Below, in pieces: positions 13,553 through 23,430 of a stretch of 48,754 nucleotides of DNA. Source of the stretch: Collimonas fungivorans (lineage in GTDB: Bacteria > Pseudomonadota > Gammaproteobacteria > Burkholderiales > Burkholderiaceae_D); contig NZ_JAQGLV010000159.1 in assembly GCF_028292705.1 (NCBI RefSeq), positions 1-48,754 of the forward strand, read 5' to 3'. The notes beneath the pieces are model-generated. The model was not told the DNA's origin and did no database searches. It saw only the letters and a list, made by a program, of their open reading frames with translations. Both the position numbers and the translations under genes were made by a program. Numbering within the stretch: position 1 is the stretch's first letter; every line of letters begins with the position of its first letter.

Positions 13553-14273
13553 GGTTCCGTTCCCGTTGTCCAAAAATTGCGCTGCCTACGCGCACGATGG
13601 TGGCGCCCTCTTCAATCGCCGCCGCCATGTCGGCCGACATGCCCATCGACAAAGTATCCAGCTGCTGTCCAGCCTGTATGCCCAGATCCTGTTGCAGCTG
13701 TTCCAGCAATTCCCTGGTCCGGCGAAATGCCGCGTGCTGTTTCTGCAGGTCGTCGGTCGGCTCCGGTATCGCCATCAAGCCGCGCAAGTTCAGCCCCGGC
13801 AATCCCGCAATAGCGCGCGCCACATCCTTTACCTCCGGCGGCGCCAAACCGCTCTTGCTGGCCTCGCCGCTGATGTTCACCTGCAGGCAGATGTTCAGCG
13901 GCGCCAGCTGCGGCGGCCGCTGCTGCGACAGGCGCTGGGCGATCTTTTCGCGGTCTACCGTGTGCACCCAGTCGAAATGCTCGGCGATGGCACGCGTCTT
14001 GTTGCTCTGGATCGGGCCGATAAAATGCCATTCCAGCAAGACATCGCCCTCCTGCCCAGACTTCAGCGCCAGCTCGACCTCAGCCATTTTCGCCAGCGCC
14101 TCCTGCAGATAGTTTTCGCCAAAGGCGCGCTGGCCGGCGGCGACCGCTTCCAGCACCGCATCGGCGCCGAAGGTTTTTGACACCGCCAGCAGCGCCACAC
14201 TGTCAGGTCGGCGCGACACCGCAATGGCCGTGGCATGAATACTGCTATGGACGGCTTGCAACTTGTGCGACAT
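13542..14273 (-). CDS. YggS/PROSC-family PLP homeostasis protein
   Basis: MSHKLQAVHSSIHATAIAVSRRPDSVALLAVSKTFGADAV...FGENYLQEAL...WHFIGPIQSNKTRAIAEHFDWVHTVDR; overlaps the proC start by 11 bp. Confidence 0.94.
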   Translation of the reverse strand: MSHKLQAVHSSIHATAIAVSRRPDSVALLAVSKTFGADAVLEAVAAGQRAFGENYLQEALAKMAEVELALKSGQEGDVLLEWHFIGPIQSNKTRAIAEHFDWVHTVDREKIAQRLSQQRPPQLAPLNICLQVNISGEASKSGLAPPEVKDVARAIAGLPGLNLRGLMAIPEPTDDLQKQHAAFRRTRELLEQLQQDLGIQAGQQLDTLSMGMSADMAAAIEEGATIVRVGSAIFGQRERNHEK

Positions 14274-14404
14274 TAAGGACATAATCGGAGAGTTTGAAAA
14301 TTGCCGTAAAGAACTACTAAATTGCATGGCCAGGCGGTTTTGGCAAGCAGCGCCTGGGCAGAAAAATGCCTTTCAACAAACAAAATACAGCACAGGGATT
14401 ATAA

Positions 14405-15448
14405 ATGGACATTTCCGAACTTCTGGCTTTTTCGGTGAAGAATAAGGCATCCGATTTGCATTTATCCGCAGGCTTGCCGCCGATGATCCGGGTTCATGGC
14501 GATGTGCGCCGCATCAACCTGCCGCCGCTGGAGCACAAGGACGTGCACTCCATGATCTATGACATCATGAACGACGGCCAGCGCAAGGCGTACGAAGAAC
14601 ATCTGGAATGCGACTTTTCGTTTGAAATCCCCGGCCTGGCGCGTTTCCGCGTCAATGCCTTCAACCAGGACCGCGGCGCCGCTGCCGTGCTGCGGACGAT
14701 TCCGTCGACAGTCCTGACCCTGGAACAGCTCAACGCGCCGCGCATCTTTGCCGAACTGTCGCTCAAGCCGCGCGGCCTGGTGCTGGTCACCGGCCCGACC
14801 GGCTCCGGCAAATCGACCACGCTGGCGGCCATGGTCAACCATGTCAATGAAAACGAATACGCGCATATCCTGACCATCGAAGATCCGATCGAATTCGTGC
14901 ATCAGTCGAACAAGTGCCTGATCAACCAGCGCGAAGTCGGCCCGCACACCCATTCTTTCAGCAATGCGCTGCGCTCGGCCTTGCGGGAAGATCCTGACGT
15001 CATCCTGGTCGGCGAATTGCGCGATCTGGAAACCATCCGCCTGGCGCTGACCGCCGCCGAAACCGGCCACCTGGTGTTCGGCACCCTGCACACCTCCTCT
15101 GCCGCCAAGACCATCGACCGTATCGTCGACGTGTTCCCCGGCGAAGAAAAGGAAATGGTGCGCGCGATGTTGTCGGAATCGCTGCAAGCGGTGATTTCGC
15201 AAAGCCTGCTGAAAACCAAGGACGGCTCCGGCCGCGTCGCCGCCCATGAAATCATGCTGGGCACGCCGGCGATCCGCAACCTGATCCGCGAAAGCAAGAT
15301 TGCGCAGATGTATTCGGCGATCCAGACCGGCAGCAACATGGGCATGCAAACCCTGGACAGCAACCTGACCGAACTGGTCAAGCGCAATGTGATCTCGCTG
15401 GCTAGCGCACGTGCAGCGGCCAAGACACCGGACAATTTCCCAGGTTAA
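14405..15448 (+). CDS. pilT: Type IV pilus twitching motility ATPase PilT
   Basis: MDISELLAFSVKNKASDLHLSAGLPPMIRVHGDVRR...VTGPTGSGKSTTLAAM...AIRNLIRESKIAQMYSAIQTG. Confidence 0.97.
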   Translation: MDISELLAFSVKNKASDLHLSAGLPPMIRVHGDVRRINLPPLEHKDVHSMIYDIMNDGQRKAYEEHLECDFSFEIPGLARFRVNAFNQDRGAAAVLRTIPSTVLTLEQLNAPRIFAELSLKPRGLVLVTGPTGSGKSTTLAAMVNHVNENEYAHILTIEDPIEFVHQSNKCLINQREVGPHTHSFSNALRSALREDPDVILVGELRDLETIRLALTAAETGHLVFGTLHTSSAAKTIDRIVDVFPGEEKEMVRAMLSESLQAVISQSLLKTKDGSGRVAAHEIMLGTPAIRNLIRESKIAQMYSAIQTGSNMGMQTLDSNLTELVKRNVISLASARAAAKTPDNFPG

Positions 15449-15479
15449 GCTGGTCTGCAAATTTATTAGGAAAAGAATC

Positions 15480-16616
15480 ATGGAAAGAGATCAAGCCACC
15501 AAATTCATGCACGACTTGCTGCGCCTGATGGTCAGCAAGCGCGGCTCCGATTTGTTCATTACCGCAGACTTCCCGCCGGCATTCAAGATCGACGGCAAGA
15601 TCACGCCGGTGTCGAACCAGGCGCTGACTTCGGTCCATACCCTGGAACTGGCGCGCGCCATCATGAGCGACAAGCAGGCCGCCGATTTCGAAGAAACCAA
15701 GGAATGCAACTTCGCCATCAGCCCGGCCGGACTGGGGCGCTTCCGTGCTTCGGCGTTCATCCAGCAAGGCCGGGTCGGCATGGTGCTGCGGACCATCACC
15801 ACCGACATCCCGAAATTCGAAGACCTAGGCCTGCCGCCTACGCTGAAAGAGGTCGCCATGACCAAGCGCGGCCTGGTGATCATGGTCGGCGCTACCGGTT
15901 CCGGCAAATCGACCACGCTGGCGGCGATGGTCGGCTATCGCAATGAAAACAGCTACGGCCACATCATCACCATCGAAGACCCGGTCGAATACATCCACCC
16001 GCACAAGAACTGCATCGTGACCCAGCGCGAAGTCGGCGTGGATACCGACAGCTGGGGCGTGGCGCTGAAAAACACCCTGCGCCAGGCGCCGGACGTGATC
16101 CTGATCGGCGAAATCCGCGACCGCGAAACCATGGACTACGCCATCGCCTTCGCCGAAACCGGCCACTTGTGCCTGGCCACCCTGCACGCCAACAGCGCCA
16201 ACCAGGCGCTCGACCGCATCATCAACTTTTTCCCGGAAGAACGCCGGCCGCAGCTGCTGATGGATTTGTCGCTGAACCTGAAGGGCATCGTCTCGCAACG
16301 CCTGGTGCCGCTGAAAACCGTCAAGGGACGCTGCGTGGCGGTGGAAATCCTGCTCAATTCCCCTCTGATTTCCGACCTGATCTTCAAGGGCGACGTCCAT
16401 GAAATCAAGGAAATCATGAAGAAGTCGCGCGAGCTCGGCATGCAGACTTTCGACCAGGCCCTGTTCGATTTGTACGAAGAGGATAAAATCAGTTACGAAG
16501 ACGCTTTGCGCAACGCCGATTCGGTCAACGACCTGCGGCTTTCCATCAAGCTGCGCGGCAAGGATGCAAAAGACCGCGACCTGTCTGCCGGCACTGAGCA
16601 CCTGGGGATAGTATGA
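15480..16616 (+). CDS. pilU: PilT-like type IV pilus ATPase PilU
   Basis: MERDQATKFMHDLLRLMVSKRGSDLFITADFPPAFKIDGKI...GATGSGKSTTLAAMVGYRN; follows pilT. Confidence 0.95.
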   Translation: MERDQATKFMHDLLRLMVSKRGSDLFITADFPPAFKIDGKITPVSNQALTSVHTLELARAIMSDKQAADFEETKECNFAISPAGLGRFRASAFIQQGRVGMVLRTITTDIPKFEDLGLPPTLKEVAMTKRGLVIMVGATGSGKSTTLAAMVGYRNENSYGHIITIEDPVEYIHPHKNCIVTQREVGVDTDSWGVALKNTLRQAPDVILIGEIRDRETMDYAIAFAETGHLCLATLHANSANQALDRIINFFPEERRPQLLMDLSLNLKGIVSQRLVPLKTVKGRCVAVEILLNSPLISDLIFKGDVHEIKEIMKKSRELGMQTFDQALFDLYEEDKISYEDALRNADSVNDLRLSIKLRGKDAKDRDLSAGTEHLGIV

Positions 16617-17107
16617 GCAACGACACCAGCATTTACGATTTCACCGTCAAGCAACTGGACGGCACGCCCGAGTCGCTGGCGGCCTTTCGCGGCAAGGTGC
16701 TGCTGATCGTCAACACCGCCAGCAACTGCGGTTTCACGCCGCAGTACAAGGGGCTGGAAGAAATTTACCAGAAGTACCACGAGCAGGGCTTCGAAGTGCT
16801 CGGTTTTCCGTGCAACCAGTTCGGCGCCCAGGAACCGGGAACCGCCGACGAAATCGGCGCTTTCTGCGAGAAAAACTACGGCGTCACCTTTCCCCTGTTC
16901 GAGAAGATCGACGTCAACGGCGATCACGCAGCCCCGCTCTACCAGTACCTGAAGAACGCGGCGCCGGGCTTGCTGGGCAGCGAGGGAATCAAATGGAATT
17001 TCACCAAGTTCCTGGTGAACAAGGACGGCGGCGTAGTCGACCGTTTTGCGCCGCAGACCAAGCCGGAAGCCTTGGCGGCGGATATCGAGAAATTGCTGGG
17101 GAAATAA
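16613..17107 (+). CDS. Glutathione peroxidase family protein (Cys-type)
   Basis: MSNDTSIYDFTVKQLDGTPESLAAFRGKVLLIVNTASNCGFTPQYKGLEEIY...GFPCNQFGAQEPG; ATGA overlap with the pilU stop. Confidence 0.95.
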   Translation: MSNDTSIYDFTVKQLDGTPESLAAFRGKVLLIVNTASNCGFTPQYKGLEEIYQKYHEQGFEVLGFPCNQFGAQEPGTADEIGAFCEKNYGVTFPLFEKIDVNGDHAAPLYQYLKNAAPGLLGSEGIKWNFTKFLVNKDGGVVDRFAPQTKPEALAADIEKLLGK

Positions 17108-17189
17108 GGCAGGAACATCCCAGATCGGTTTTCGGCCTTGCGGCCAGCCGATCCGGATACATCATTCATTGCAACTCAATGCGCGCAGC

Positions 17190-17903
17190 TCAGTGCGCCA
17201 TCTGCAAACCGTACACCAGCGCCGCCAGCACGCCGCCGCAGATCGAACCCACTACAGGCACCAAGGCATAACCCCAGTCGCTGTCGCGTTTGCCGGGAAT
17301 CGGCAGCAATGCATGCATCAGGCGCGGCCCGAGGTCGCGCGCCGGGTTGATCGCGTAACCCGTGGTGCCGCCCAGCGAAACGCCGATGCTCATCACCAGC
17401 AAGGCCACCGGCAAGGCATCCAGCGCGCCCAGCCCCATCTTCGGCGAAGCGATATTCAGCACGCAGTAGACCAGCACGAAGGTGCCGACCACTTCCGACA
17501 CCACGTTGCCGAAGGTATTGCGGATTGCCGGCGCGGTGCAGAACGCTGCCAGCTTCAGGTTGCCGTCGGTAGTCTCGGCAAAATGATTGCGGTAAACCAG
17601 CCACACCAGGAAAGCGCCCATCATGCCGCCCAGCATCTGCGACAGGATATAACCGGGCACGCTGCCCCAGGCAAACTTGCCGGCCACCGCCAGCGCCAGG
17701 GTCACGGCCGGATTCAGGTGGGCGCCGCTGGAGGATGCCGCCACGAACACACCGACAAACACCGCCATCGCCCAGCCGACCGTGATCACGATCAGGCCGC
17801 TGCCATGGCCATGGGTTTTACTTAAAAGAACGTTGGCAACTACGCCGTTGCCAAGCAGGACAATCAGGGCGGTGCCTACGAATTCAGCTAAAAAGGGAGT
17901 CAT
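17190..17903 (-). CDS. glpF: Glycerol uptake facilitator (aquaglyceroporin, MIP family)
   Basis: MTPFLAEFVGTALIVLLGNGVVANVLL...GAHLNPAVTLALA...GYAINPARDLGPRL; two NPA motifs. Confidence 0.93.
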   Translation of the reverse strand: MTPFLAEFVGTALIVLLGNGVVANVLLSKTHGHGSGLIVITVGWAMAVFVGVFVAASSSGAHLNPAVTLALAVAGKFAWGSVPGYILSQMLGGMMGAFLVWLVYRNHFAETTDGNLKLAAFCTAPAIRNTFGNVVSEVVGTFVLVYCVLNIASPKMGLGALDALPVALLVMSIGVSLGGTTGYAINPARDLGPRLMHALLPIPGKRDSDWGYALVPVVGSICGGVLAALVYGLQMAH

Positions 17904-17998
17904 GATCAACTCTTTCGGAAATGGGAAGTGAGAGGAACGCAGGTTCGGGCCTGCGTTTCATTCTGTTTTTATCCAACAGTGGGGCTACCGGCTGGTCC

Positions 17999-19495
17999 TC
18001 AGGAATCTGCCCAGACCGTCGCCGCTGCAATCGCCCGCTGCCAGCCCTTGATGCTGGTTTTCACTTCATCCGCCGGCAGCGCCGGCTTGAAGCGCTGGTC
18101 GAGCTGCCACTGGCCGCGCACGTCGTCGGTGCTGCTCCAGTAGCCGACCGCCAGCCCAGCCAGGTAGGCCGCGCCCAGCGCCGTGGTTTCCGTCACTTTA
18201 GGACGCACCACGTCGACCCCAAGGATGTCTGACTGGAACTGCATCAGCAGGTTGTTGGCGGTAGCGCCGCCGTCGACCCGCAGTTCCGGGATCACGATGC
18301 CGGCGTCGGCTTCCATGGCTTTCAATACATCCATGGTTTGATAGGCGATGCTGTCCAGCGCCGCGCGCGCATAGTGCGCCGAGGTGGTGCCGCGGGTAAT
18401 GCCGAAGATGGTGCCGCGTGCGTGCGGGTTCCAGTGCGGCGCGCCGAGGCCGGCAAACGCAGGCACCAGGTAGACGCCGTCGCTGCTCTTGACGCTGCGC
18501 GCCAGCGCTTCGATTTCAGTCGAGGTCTTGATGATGCCAAGGCCGTCGCGCAGCCACTGCACCACGGCGCCGCCGATGAAGATGCTGCCTTCCAGCGCGT
18601 AGTTGACTTCATTGCCGATTTTCCAGGCGACCGTGGTCAGCAGGTTGTTCTTCGAAATGATCGGCTTGGTGCCGGTGTTCATCACCATGAAGCAGCCGGT
18701 GCCGTAGGTATTCTTGACCATGCCGGGCTCGGTGCACATCTGGCCGAACAGGGCTGCCTGCTGGTCGCCGGCAATCCCGGCCAGCGGGATTTCGGAACCG
18801 AAACCGGAGACTTCGGTGTGGCCGTAGACTTCGCTGGAAGAGCGGACTTCCGGCAGCATGCTGCGCGGCACGCCCATGATCTTGAGCAGTTCGTCATCCC
18901 ATTCCATGGTGTGGATATTGAACAGCATGGTGCGCGATGCGTTGGTGACATCGGTCAGGTGCAGCTTGCCGCGGGTCATGTTCCAGACCAGCCAGGTATC
19001 GATAGTACCGAACGCCAGGCGTCCCTGGTCCGCCAGCTGCTGCGCGCCTTCGACGTTGTTCAGGATCCAGCGGATCTTAGTGCCGGAAAAATAAGAGTCG
19101 ACCAGCAAACCGGTCTTTTCACGGATGGTTTCGGCCAGGCCGTCGGCTTTCAGCTGGTCGCAGAATGCCGCCGTGCGGCGGTCTTGCCAGACGATGGCGT
19201 TGTACACCGCCTTGCCGGTTTCGCGATCCCAGACCACGGTGGTTTCACGCTGGTTGGTGATGCCGATGGCGGCGATCGAGGTGCCGTTCAGGCCGATGTT
19301 GGTCGAGGCCTCGGCGGCGACGCCAACCTGGGTCGACCAGATTTCCTGCGGATCGTGCTCGACCCAGCCCGGCTGCGGATAGATCTGGCGGAATTCTTTC
19401 TGCGCTGAAGAAACGATATTGCCTTGACGGTCAAACAGGATGGCGCGCGAGCTTGTGGTCCCCTGATCCAGGGCTAAAATGTATTTGTCTTTCAA
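17999..19495 (-). CDS. glpK: Glycerol kinase
   Basis: [57 protein letters not shown] kinase signatures. Confidence 0.97.
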   Translation of the reverse strand: MKDKYILALDQGTTSSRAILFDRQGNIVSSAQKEFRQIYPQPGWVEHDPQEIWSTQVGVAAEASTNIGLNGTSIAAIGITNQRETTVVWDRETGKAVYNAIVWQDRRTAAFCDQLKADGLAETIREKTGLLVDSYFSGTKIRWILNNVEGAQQLADQGRLAFGTIDTWLVWNMTRGKLHLTDVTNASRTMLFNIHTMEWDDELLKIMGVPRSMLPEVRSSSEVYGHTEVSGFGSEIPLAGIAGDQQAALFGQMCTEPGMVKNTYGTGCFMVMNTGTKPIISKNNLLTTVAWKIGNEVNYALEGSIFIGGAVVQWLRDGLGIIKTSTEIEALARSVKSSDGVYLVPAFAGLGAPHWNPHARGTIFGITRGTTSAHYARAALDSIAYQTMDVLKAMEADAGIVIPELRVDGGATANNLLMQFQSDILGVDVVRPKVTETTALGAAYLAGLAVGYWSSTDDVRGQWQLDQRFKPALPADEVKTSIKGWQRAIAAATVWADS

Positions 19496-19609
19496 CTTGT
19501 CTACTCCAAGGTTGGTGAATCCGCCTGCGCGGACCGGGCGACTTTGATCCGGCGGTGAAACCGGGTCCGTCTTTTTATCTTCCGGCGCAATTGCCCGCCG
19601 GGTAAAACT

Positions 19610-21145
19610 TCAGGCCAGCATGGCTGCCGGCGCCGATACTTGCTGCGCCTCCAGCCAGGCCTGCAAACGCGCGACGCCGGCGGCGTCGAAACGCAATCCC
19701 AGCTTGGAACGGCGCCACAGGATATCGTCGGCGGTCAATGCCCATTCGTAGCGCATCAGATAGCGTACTTCCGCCTCATGCAGGTCAGCGCCGAACAGCT
19801 CGCCCAGCCCGGCCATGTCGTGAATGCCATCCAGCAGGCGCGCCGCGCGCGTGCCGTAAGTGCGTGCATAACGCGCCGCCAGGCTGGCCGACAGCCAGGT
19901 ATGGCGCTGCTGGAAAATGCGCTGGAAATCGGCGAAGTCGGCATTGGCGATATCGCCGCCCGGCAGCGCTTCGTGCGCGGTCCAGTGCGATTTCATGTAA
20001 CCGAACAGCGGCTGCAGATGCTCCATGGCTTCTTCCGCCAGGCGCCGGTAAGTGGTGATCTTGCCGCCGAATACCGACAGCACCGGCGCCAGTCCTTGCT
20101 CGTTGCGTAATTCCAGACGGTAGTCGCGGGTCACCGCGGAAGGATTGGCGACTTCTTCCTCCAGCAGCGGCCGCACGCCGGCATACGACCAGACCACTTG
20201 CTGCGGCGTCACCGCGGTTTCGAAATAGCGGCTCACCGATTCGCACAGGTAGGCGGTTTCTTCATCCGAGATCTCGACCTTGCCTGGATTGCCGCTGTAT
20301 TCGACATCGGTGGTGCCGATCAGGGTAAAGTCGGTTTCATACGGAATCGCAAACACGATGCGCTTGTCCGGATTCTGGAAGATATAGGCGTGATCGTGGT
20401 CGAACAGGCGTTTGGTGACGATATGGCTGCCTTTGACCAGGCGGATGTGGTGCTGCGCCGGTGTATTCAAGGCGCTGTTCAGCAGGCTGGCGACCCACGG
20501 CCCGGCAGCGTTGACCACGCAGCGCGCCTTGATCTTGGTAGTCTCGCCGCTCACGGTCGACAGCAGGGTGGCGTCCCAGTATTGCGTGCCTTGCCTGGCT
20601 TCGATCAGGCGGGTCTTGGTGAGGATGGTGGCGCCGCGTTCCTTGGCGTCCATCGCATTGAGCACCACCAGGCGCGCATCCTGCACCGAGGCGTCGGAAT
20701 ACACGAAACCTTTGCTCAAGGTCTTTTTCAGCGGCGCGCCGGCCGGATGCTTGCGGAAATCGATGGAGCGCGACCCTGGCAGCAATTCGCGTTTGCTCAA
20801 GTTGTCGTATAAAAACAAACCCGCGCGTATCATCCAGGCCGGCCGCAGGCTCGATACATGCGGCATCACGAAGCGCAGCGGCGCAATGATATGCGGCGCC
20901 AGGCGCAGCAGCAGTTCGCGCTCTTGCAGCGCTTTGCGCACCAGGCCGAATTCGTAGTGTTCGAGATAGCGCAAGCCGCCGTGTATCAGCTTGGTGCTGG
21001 CCGATGAAGTGTGTGAAGCAAGGTCATCCTGTTCGCAAAGCAACACGCTCAGTCCGCGCCCGGCAGCGTCGCGCGCAATCCCGGCGCCGTTGACGCCGCC
21101 GCCCACCACCAGCAAATCTACAATTTCACTTGATGCCACAGCCAT
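19610..21145 (-). CDS. glpD: Glycerol-3-phosphate dehydrogenase (FAD, aerobic)
   Basis: VDLLVVGGGVNGAGIARDAAGRGLSVLLCEQDDLASHTSSASTKLIHGGLRYLEHYEF. Confidence 0.96.
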   Translation of the reverse strand: MAVASSEIVDLLVVGGGVNGAGIARDAAGRGLSVLLCEQDDLASHTSSASTKLIHGGLRYLEHYEFGLVRKALQERELLLRLAPHIIAPLRFVMPHVSSLRPAWMIRAGLFLYDNLSKRELLPGSRSIDFRKHPAGAPLKKTLSKGFVYSDASVQDARLVVLNAMDAKERGATILTKTRLIEARQGTQYWDATLLSTVSGETTKIKARCVVNAAGPWVASLLNSALNTPAQHHIRLVKGSHIVTKRLFDHDHAYIFQNPDKRIVFAIPYETDFTLIGTTDVEYSGNPGKVEISDEETAYLCESVSRYFETAVTPQQVVWSYAGVRPLLEEEVANPSAVTRDYRLELRNEQGLAPVLSVFGGKITTYRRLAEEAMEHLQPLFGYMKSHWTAHEALPGGDIANADFADFQRIFQQRHTWLSASLAARYARTYGTRAARLLDGIHDMAGLGELFGADLHEAEVRYLMRYEWALTADDILWRRSKLGLRFDAAGVARLQAWLEAQQVSAPAAMLA

Positions 21146-21247
21146 CTCCTTGTGTCGGCAACTTGCTCATCGGACAAGCCCGCTAGTACCGCACGCAAGC
21201 TTGTAATGTCACCGCACATCATAAAATATTTATATTCGAAAGTATAT

Positions 21248-21263
21248 TGTTCGAATTCGAACA
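21248..21263. promoter_or_regulatory. Putative GlpR operator upstream of glpD
   Basis: TGTTCGAATTCGAACA, perfect 16-bp palindrome with TTCG-N4-CGAA spacing as in the E. coli GlpR consensus; lies in the AT-rich glpR-glpD gap. Confidence 0.65.
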
Positions 21264-21395
21264 TTGATAATCGTTTATATTTATTAAAAGCAATTATTCG
21301 ATAGGAATAAACTTAATTGTGGATAGATAAGCACTATCCACAGGTTCACGGCCAAGGGGAGATTGCAGCGCACGAACGGCGCCGCGGGATTATTG

Positions 21396-22193
21396 CTAGG
21401 CTGCCGATGCGCTGTCGTCGGCGACGAATATATCGATTTTCGCTTCTTCGAAAATGCCGGCCATGGCTTCCGGCACCGGCTTGTCGGTAAACAGCGCATT
21501 GATTTTCGAAATGTCGCCGAGCCGCACCAGCGCCGGCCGCCAGAACTTCGAGTGGTCAGCCACCAGGAATACAGTGCGCGAATGCTCGATGATCGCTTCC
21601 GACACCCGCACCTCGCGATAGTCGAAATCGCGCAAAGTACCGTCGGCTTCGATGCTGGAGATGCCGATGATGCCGAAATCGACCTTGAAGCGGCGGATGA
21701 AATCGATGGTTTCTTCGCCGGTGATGCCGAGGTCGCGCGCGCGCACCACGCCGCCGGTGATGATCACCTCGCAGCCTGGATAACCGCTCATGATGGCGGC
21801 CACGTTCAGGTTGTTGGTGATGACGCGCAGGTTGCGGCGCCGGCTCAGCGCCTTGGCGACTTCCTCGTTGGTGGTGCCGAGATTGATGAACAGCGTGGCC
21901 TGGTCGGGAATATGCTCGACCACCAGCGCGGCGATGCGGCGCTTCTCCTCGGAATACAAACCTTGCCGGGCGCCGTAAGCGATATTCTCGGCGCTGGAAG
22001 GCAGGCCGACGCCGCCATGATAGCGCTGCAGCAGGTTCAGCTCCGCCAGCAGGTTGATGTCGCGCCGTATCGTCTGCTGGGTGATCTTGAAACGCGTCGC
22101 CAGATGTTCTACCGTCACAAACCCGTCACGTTGCACATAACTCAACAGCTCCTGCTGGCGACTGTTAAGCTTTAGCGTTGATATCTCTGGCAT
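21396..22193 (-). CDS. glpR: DeoR-family transcriptional repressor of glycerol metabolism
   Basis: MPEISTLKLNSRQQELLSYVQRDGFVTVEHLATRFKITQQTIRRDINLLAELNLLQRYHGG; upstream of glpDKF on the same strand. Confidence 0.88.
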   Translation of the reverse strand: MPEISTLKLNSRQQELLSYVQRDGFVTVEHLATRFKITQQTIRRDINLLAELNLLQRYHGGVGLPSSAENIAYGARQGLYSEEKRRIAALVVEHIPDQATLFINLGTTNEEVAKALSRRRNLRVITNNLNVAAIMSGYPGCEVIITGGVVRARDLGITGEETIDFIRRFKVDFGIIGISSIEADGTLRDFDYREVRVSEAIIEHSRTVFLVADHSKFWRPALVRLGDISKINALFTDKPVPEAMAGIFEEAKIDIFVADDSASAA

Positions 22194-22291
22194 GAACCCT
22201 GTCCTGTGCGGATTTTTCAAAGGCTTTTATTATGATGGGATTTGCGCCGCATGGGGAGAATGCAAATCGCATTTTGTCGCACGGCCCCGGC

Positions 22292-22313
22292 AAAATGGTA
22301 ACGGTATCATTTT
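22292..22313. promoter_or_regulatory. Putative LacI/GntR-type operator upstream of the LacI-family gene (autoregulation)
   Basis: aaaATGGTAACGGTATCATttt palindrome 20 bp before the start codon; 18/21 identical to the operator copies at 23441-23492. Confidence 0.7.
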
Positions 22314-22332
22314 ATAATGTTAGAATTTCAGC

Positions 22333-23406
22333 ATGGAAAAAGAATCCTTGATGAATGCGGTCGTCGCCGACGTCACCGCGCGCCGCAAAGGCGGTCGTAA
22401 AACCGGCGGCTTCACCCTGCGCGACGTCGCCAAACTGGCGGGCGTCGCCCCCATTACCGCGTCGCGCGCGCTGAATACGCCGGACGCCGTCTCCGCCAAG
22501 GTTTTGCAAAAAGTACAGGCCGCCGTGCTGCAGACCGGCTATGTGCCGAACCTGCTGGCCGGCGCGCTGGCGTCGCAGAAAAGCCGCCTGGTGGCGGCCG
22601 TGGTGCCGACCCTGTCCGGCCCGATGTTCCTGGAAACCGTGGAAGCGCTGACCGACACCCTGGCCGGCGCCGGCTACCAGGTGATGCTGGGCCAGAGCGG
22701 TTATGAAAATTCGCGCGAAGACGCCCTGCTCGACGCCATCATCGGCCGCCGCCCGGACGGCATCGTGCTGACCGGCATCACCCGTTCGCCGCAGGCGCGC
22801 CGGCGCTTGCTGGCGAGCGGCATCCCGGTGGTGGAAACCTGGGACCTGACGCCGACCCCGGTCGACATGCTGGTCGGTTTCTCCCATGAAAAGATCGGCG
22901 CCGCAGTCGCGCAATACCTACACGGCAAAGGCAAAAAGCGGGTAGCCGCCATCAGCGGCGACGATGAACGCAGCCGGCGCCGCGCCGCGGCGTTTTCCGA
23001 GGCTGCGGTCCGGCTCGGCATGGCGCGGCCGCAGGAAACCGATGTGCCGGCCTGCCTGGTGACGGCGCCCACCACGCTTGGCAACGGCCGCAGCGGACTG
23101 CGGGAATTATTGCTGCGTGCGCCCGATATCGATGCCGTGTTTTGCAGCTCCGACCTGCTGGCCCTAGGCGTGATGATAGAGGCCCAAGCCAGCGGCATCG
23201 CCATCCCCAGCCAGCTGGCCGTGATCGGCCTGGGCGACCTCAGCTTTTCGCGCGACCTGCATCCGCCGCTGACCACGGTCCGCATCGACGGCACCGCCAT
23301 CGGCAGCACCGCAGCGCGTTTCATCATCGACCGCTCCGAAGGCAAAAGCGTGGCCGAACCGATCTGCGATCTCGGCTTCACCATCATAGAGCGCGCCAGC
23401 GTTTAA
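22333..23406 (+). CDS. LacI/GalR-family transcriptional regulator (GntR-like)
   Basis: [58 protein letters not shown]/hinge plus periplasmic-binding-like domain. Confidence 0.93.
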   Translation: MEKESLMNAVVADVTARRKGGRKTGGFTLRDVAKLAGVAPITASRALNTPDAVSAKVLQKVQAAVLQTGYVPNLLAGALASQKSRLVAAVVPTLSGPMFLETVEALTDTLAGAGYQVMLGQSGYENSREDALLDAIIGRRPDGIVLTGITRSPQARRRLLASGIPVVETWDLTPTPVDMLVGFSHEKIGAAVAQYLHGKGKKRVAAISGDDERSRRRAAAFSEAAVRLGMARPQETDVPACLVTAPTTLGNGRSGLRELLLRAPDIDAVFCSSDLLALGVMIEAQASGIAIPSQLAVIGLGDLSFSRDLHPPLTTVRIDGTAIGSTAARFIIDRSEGKSVAEPICDLGFTIIERASV

Positions 23407-23430
23407 TCCGCCATACCCCAAAAAAATCCG

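Noticed and set aside
22239-22268. 7-bp inverted repeat gatttgc...gcaaatc between glpR and the LacI-family gene
   Set aside because: Too short and widely spaced to distinguish from chance in a divergent promoter region.
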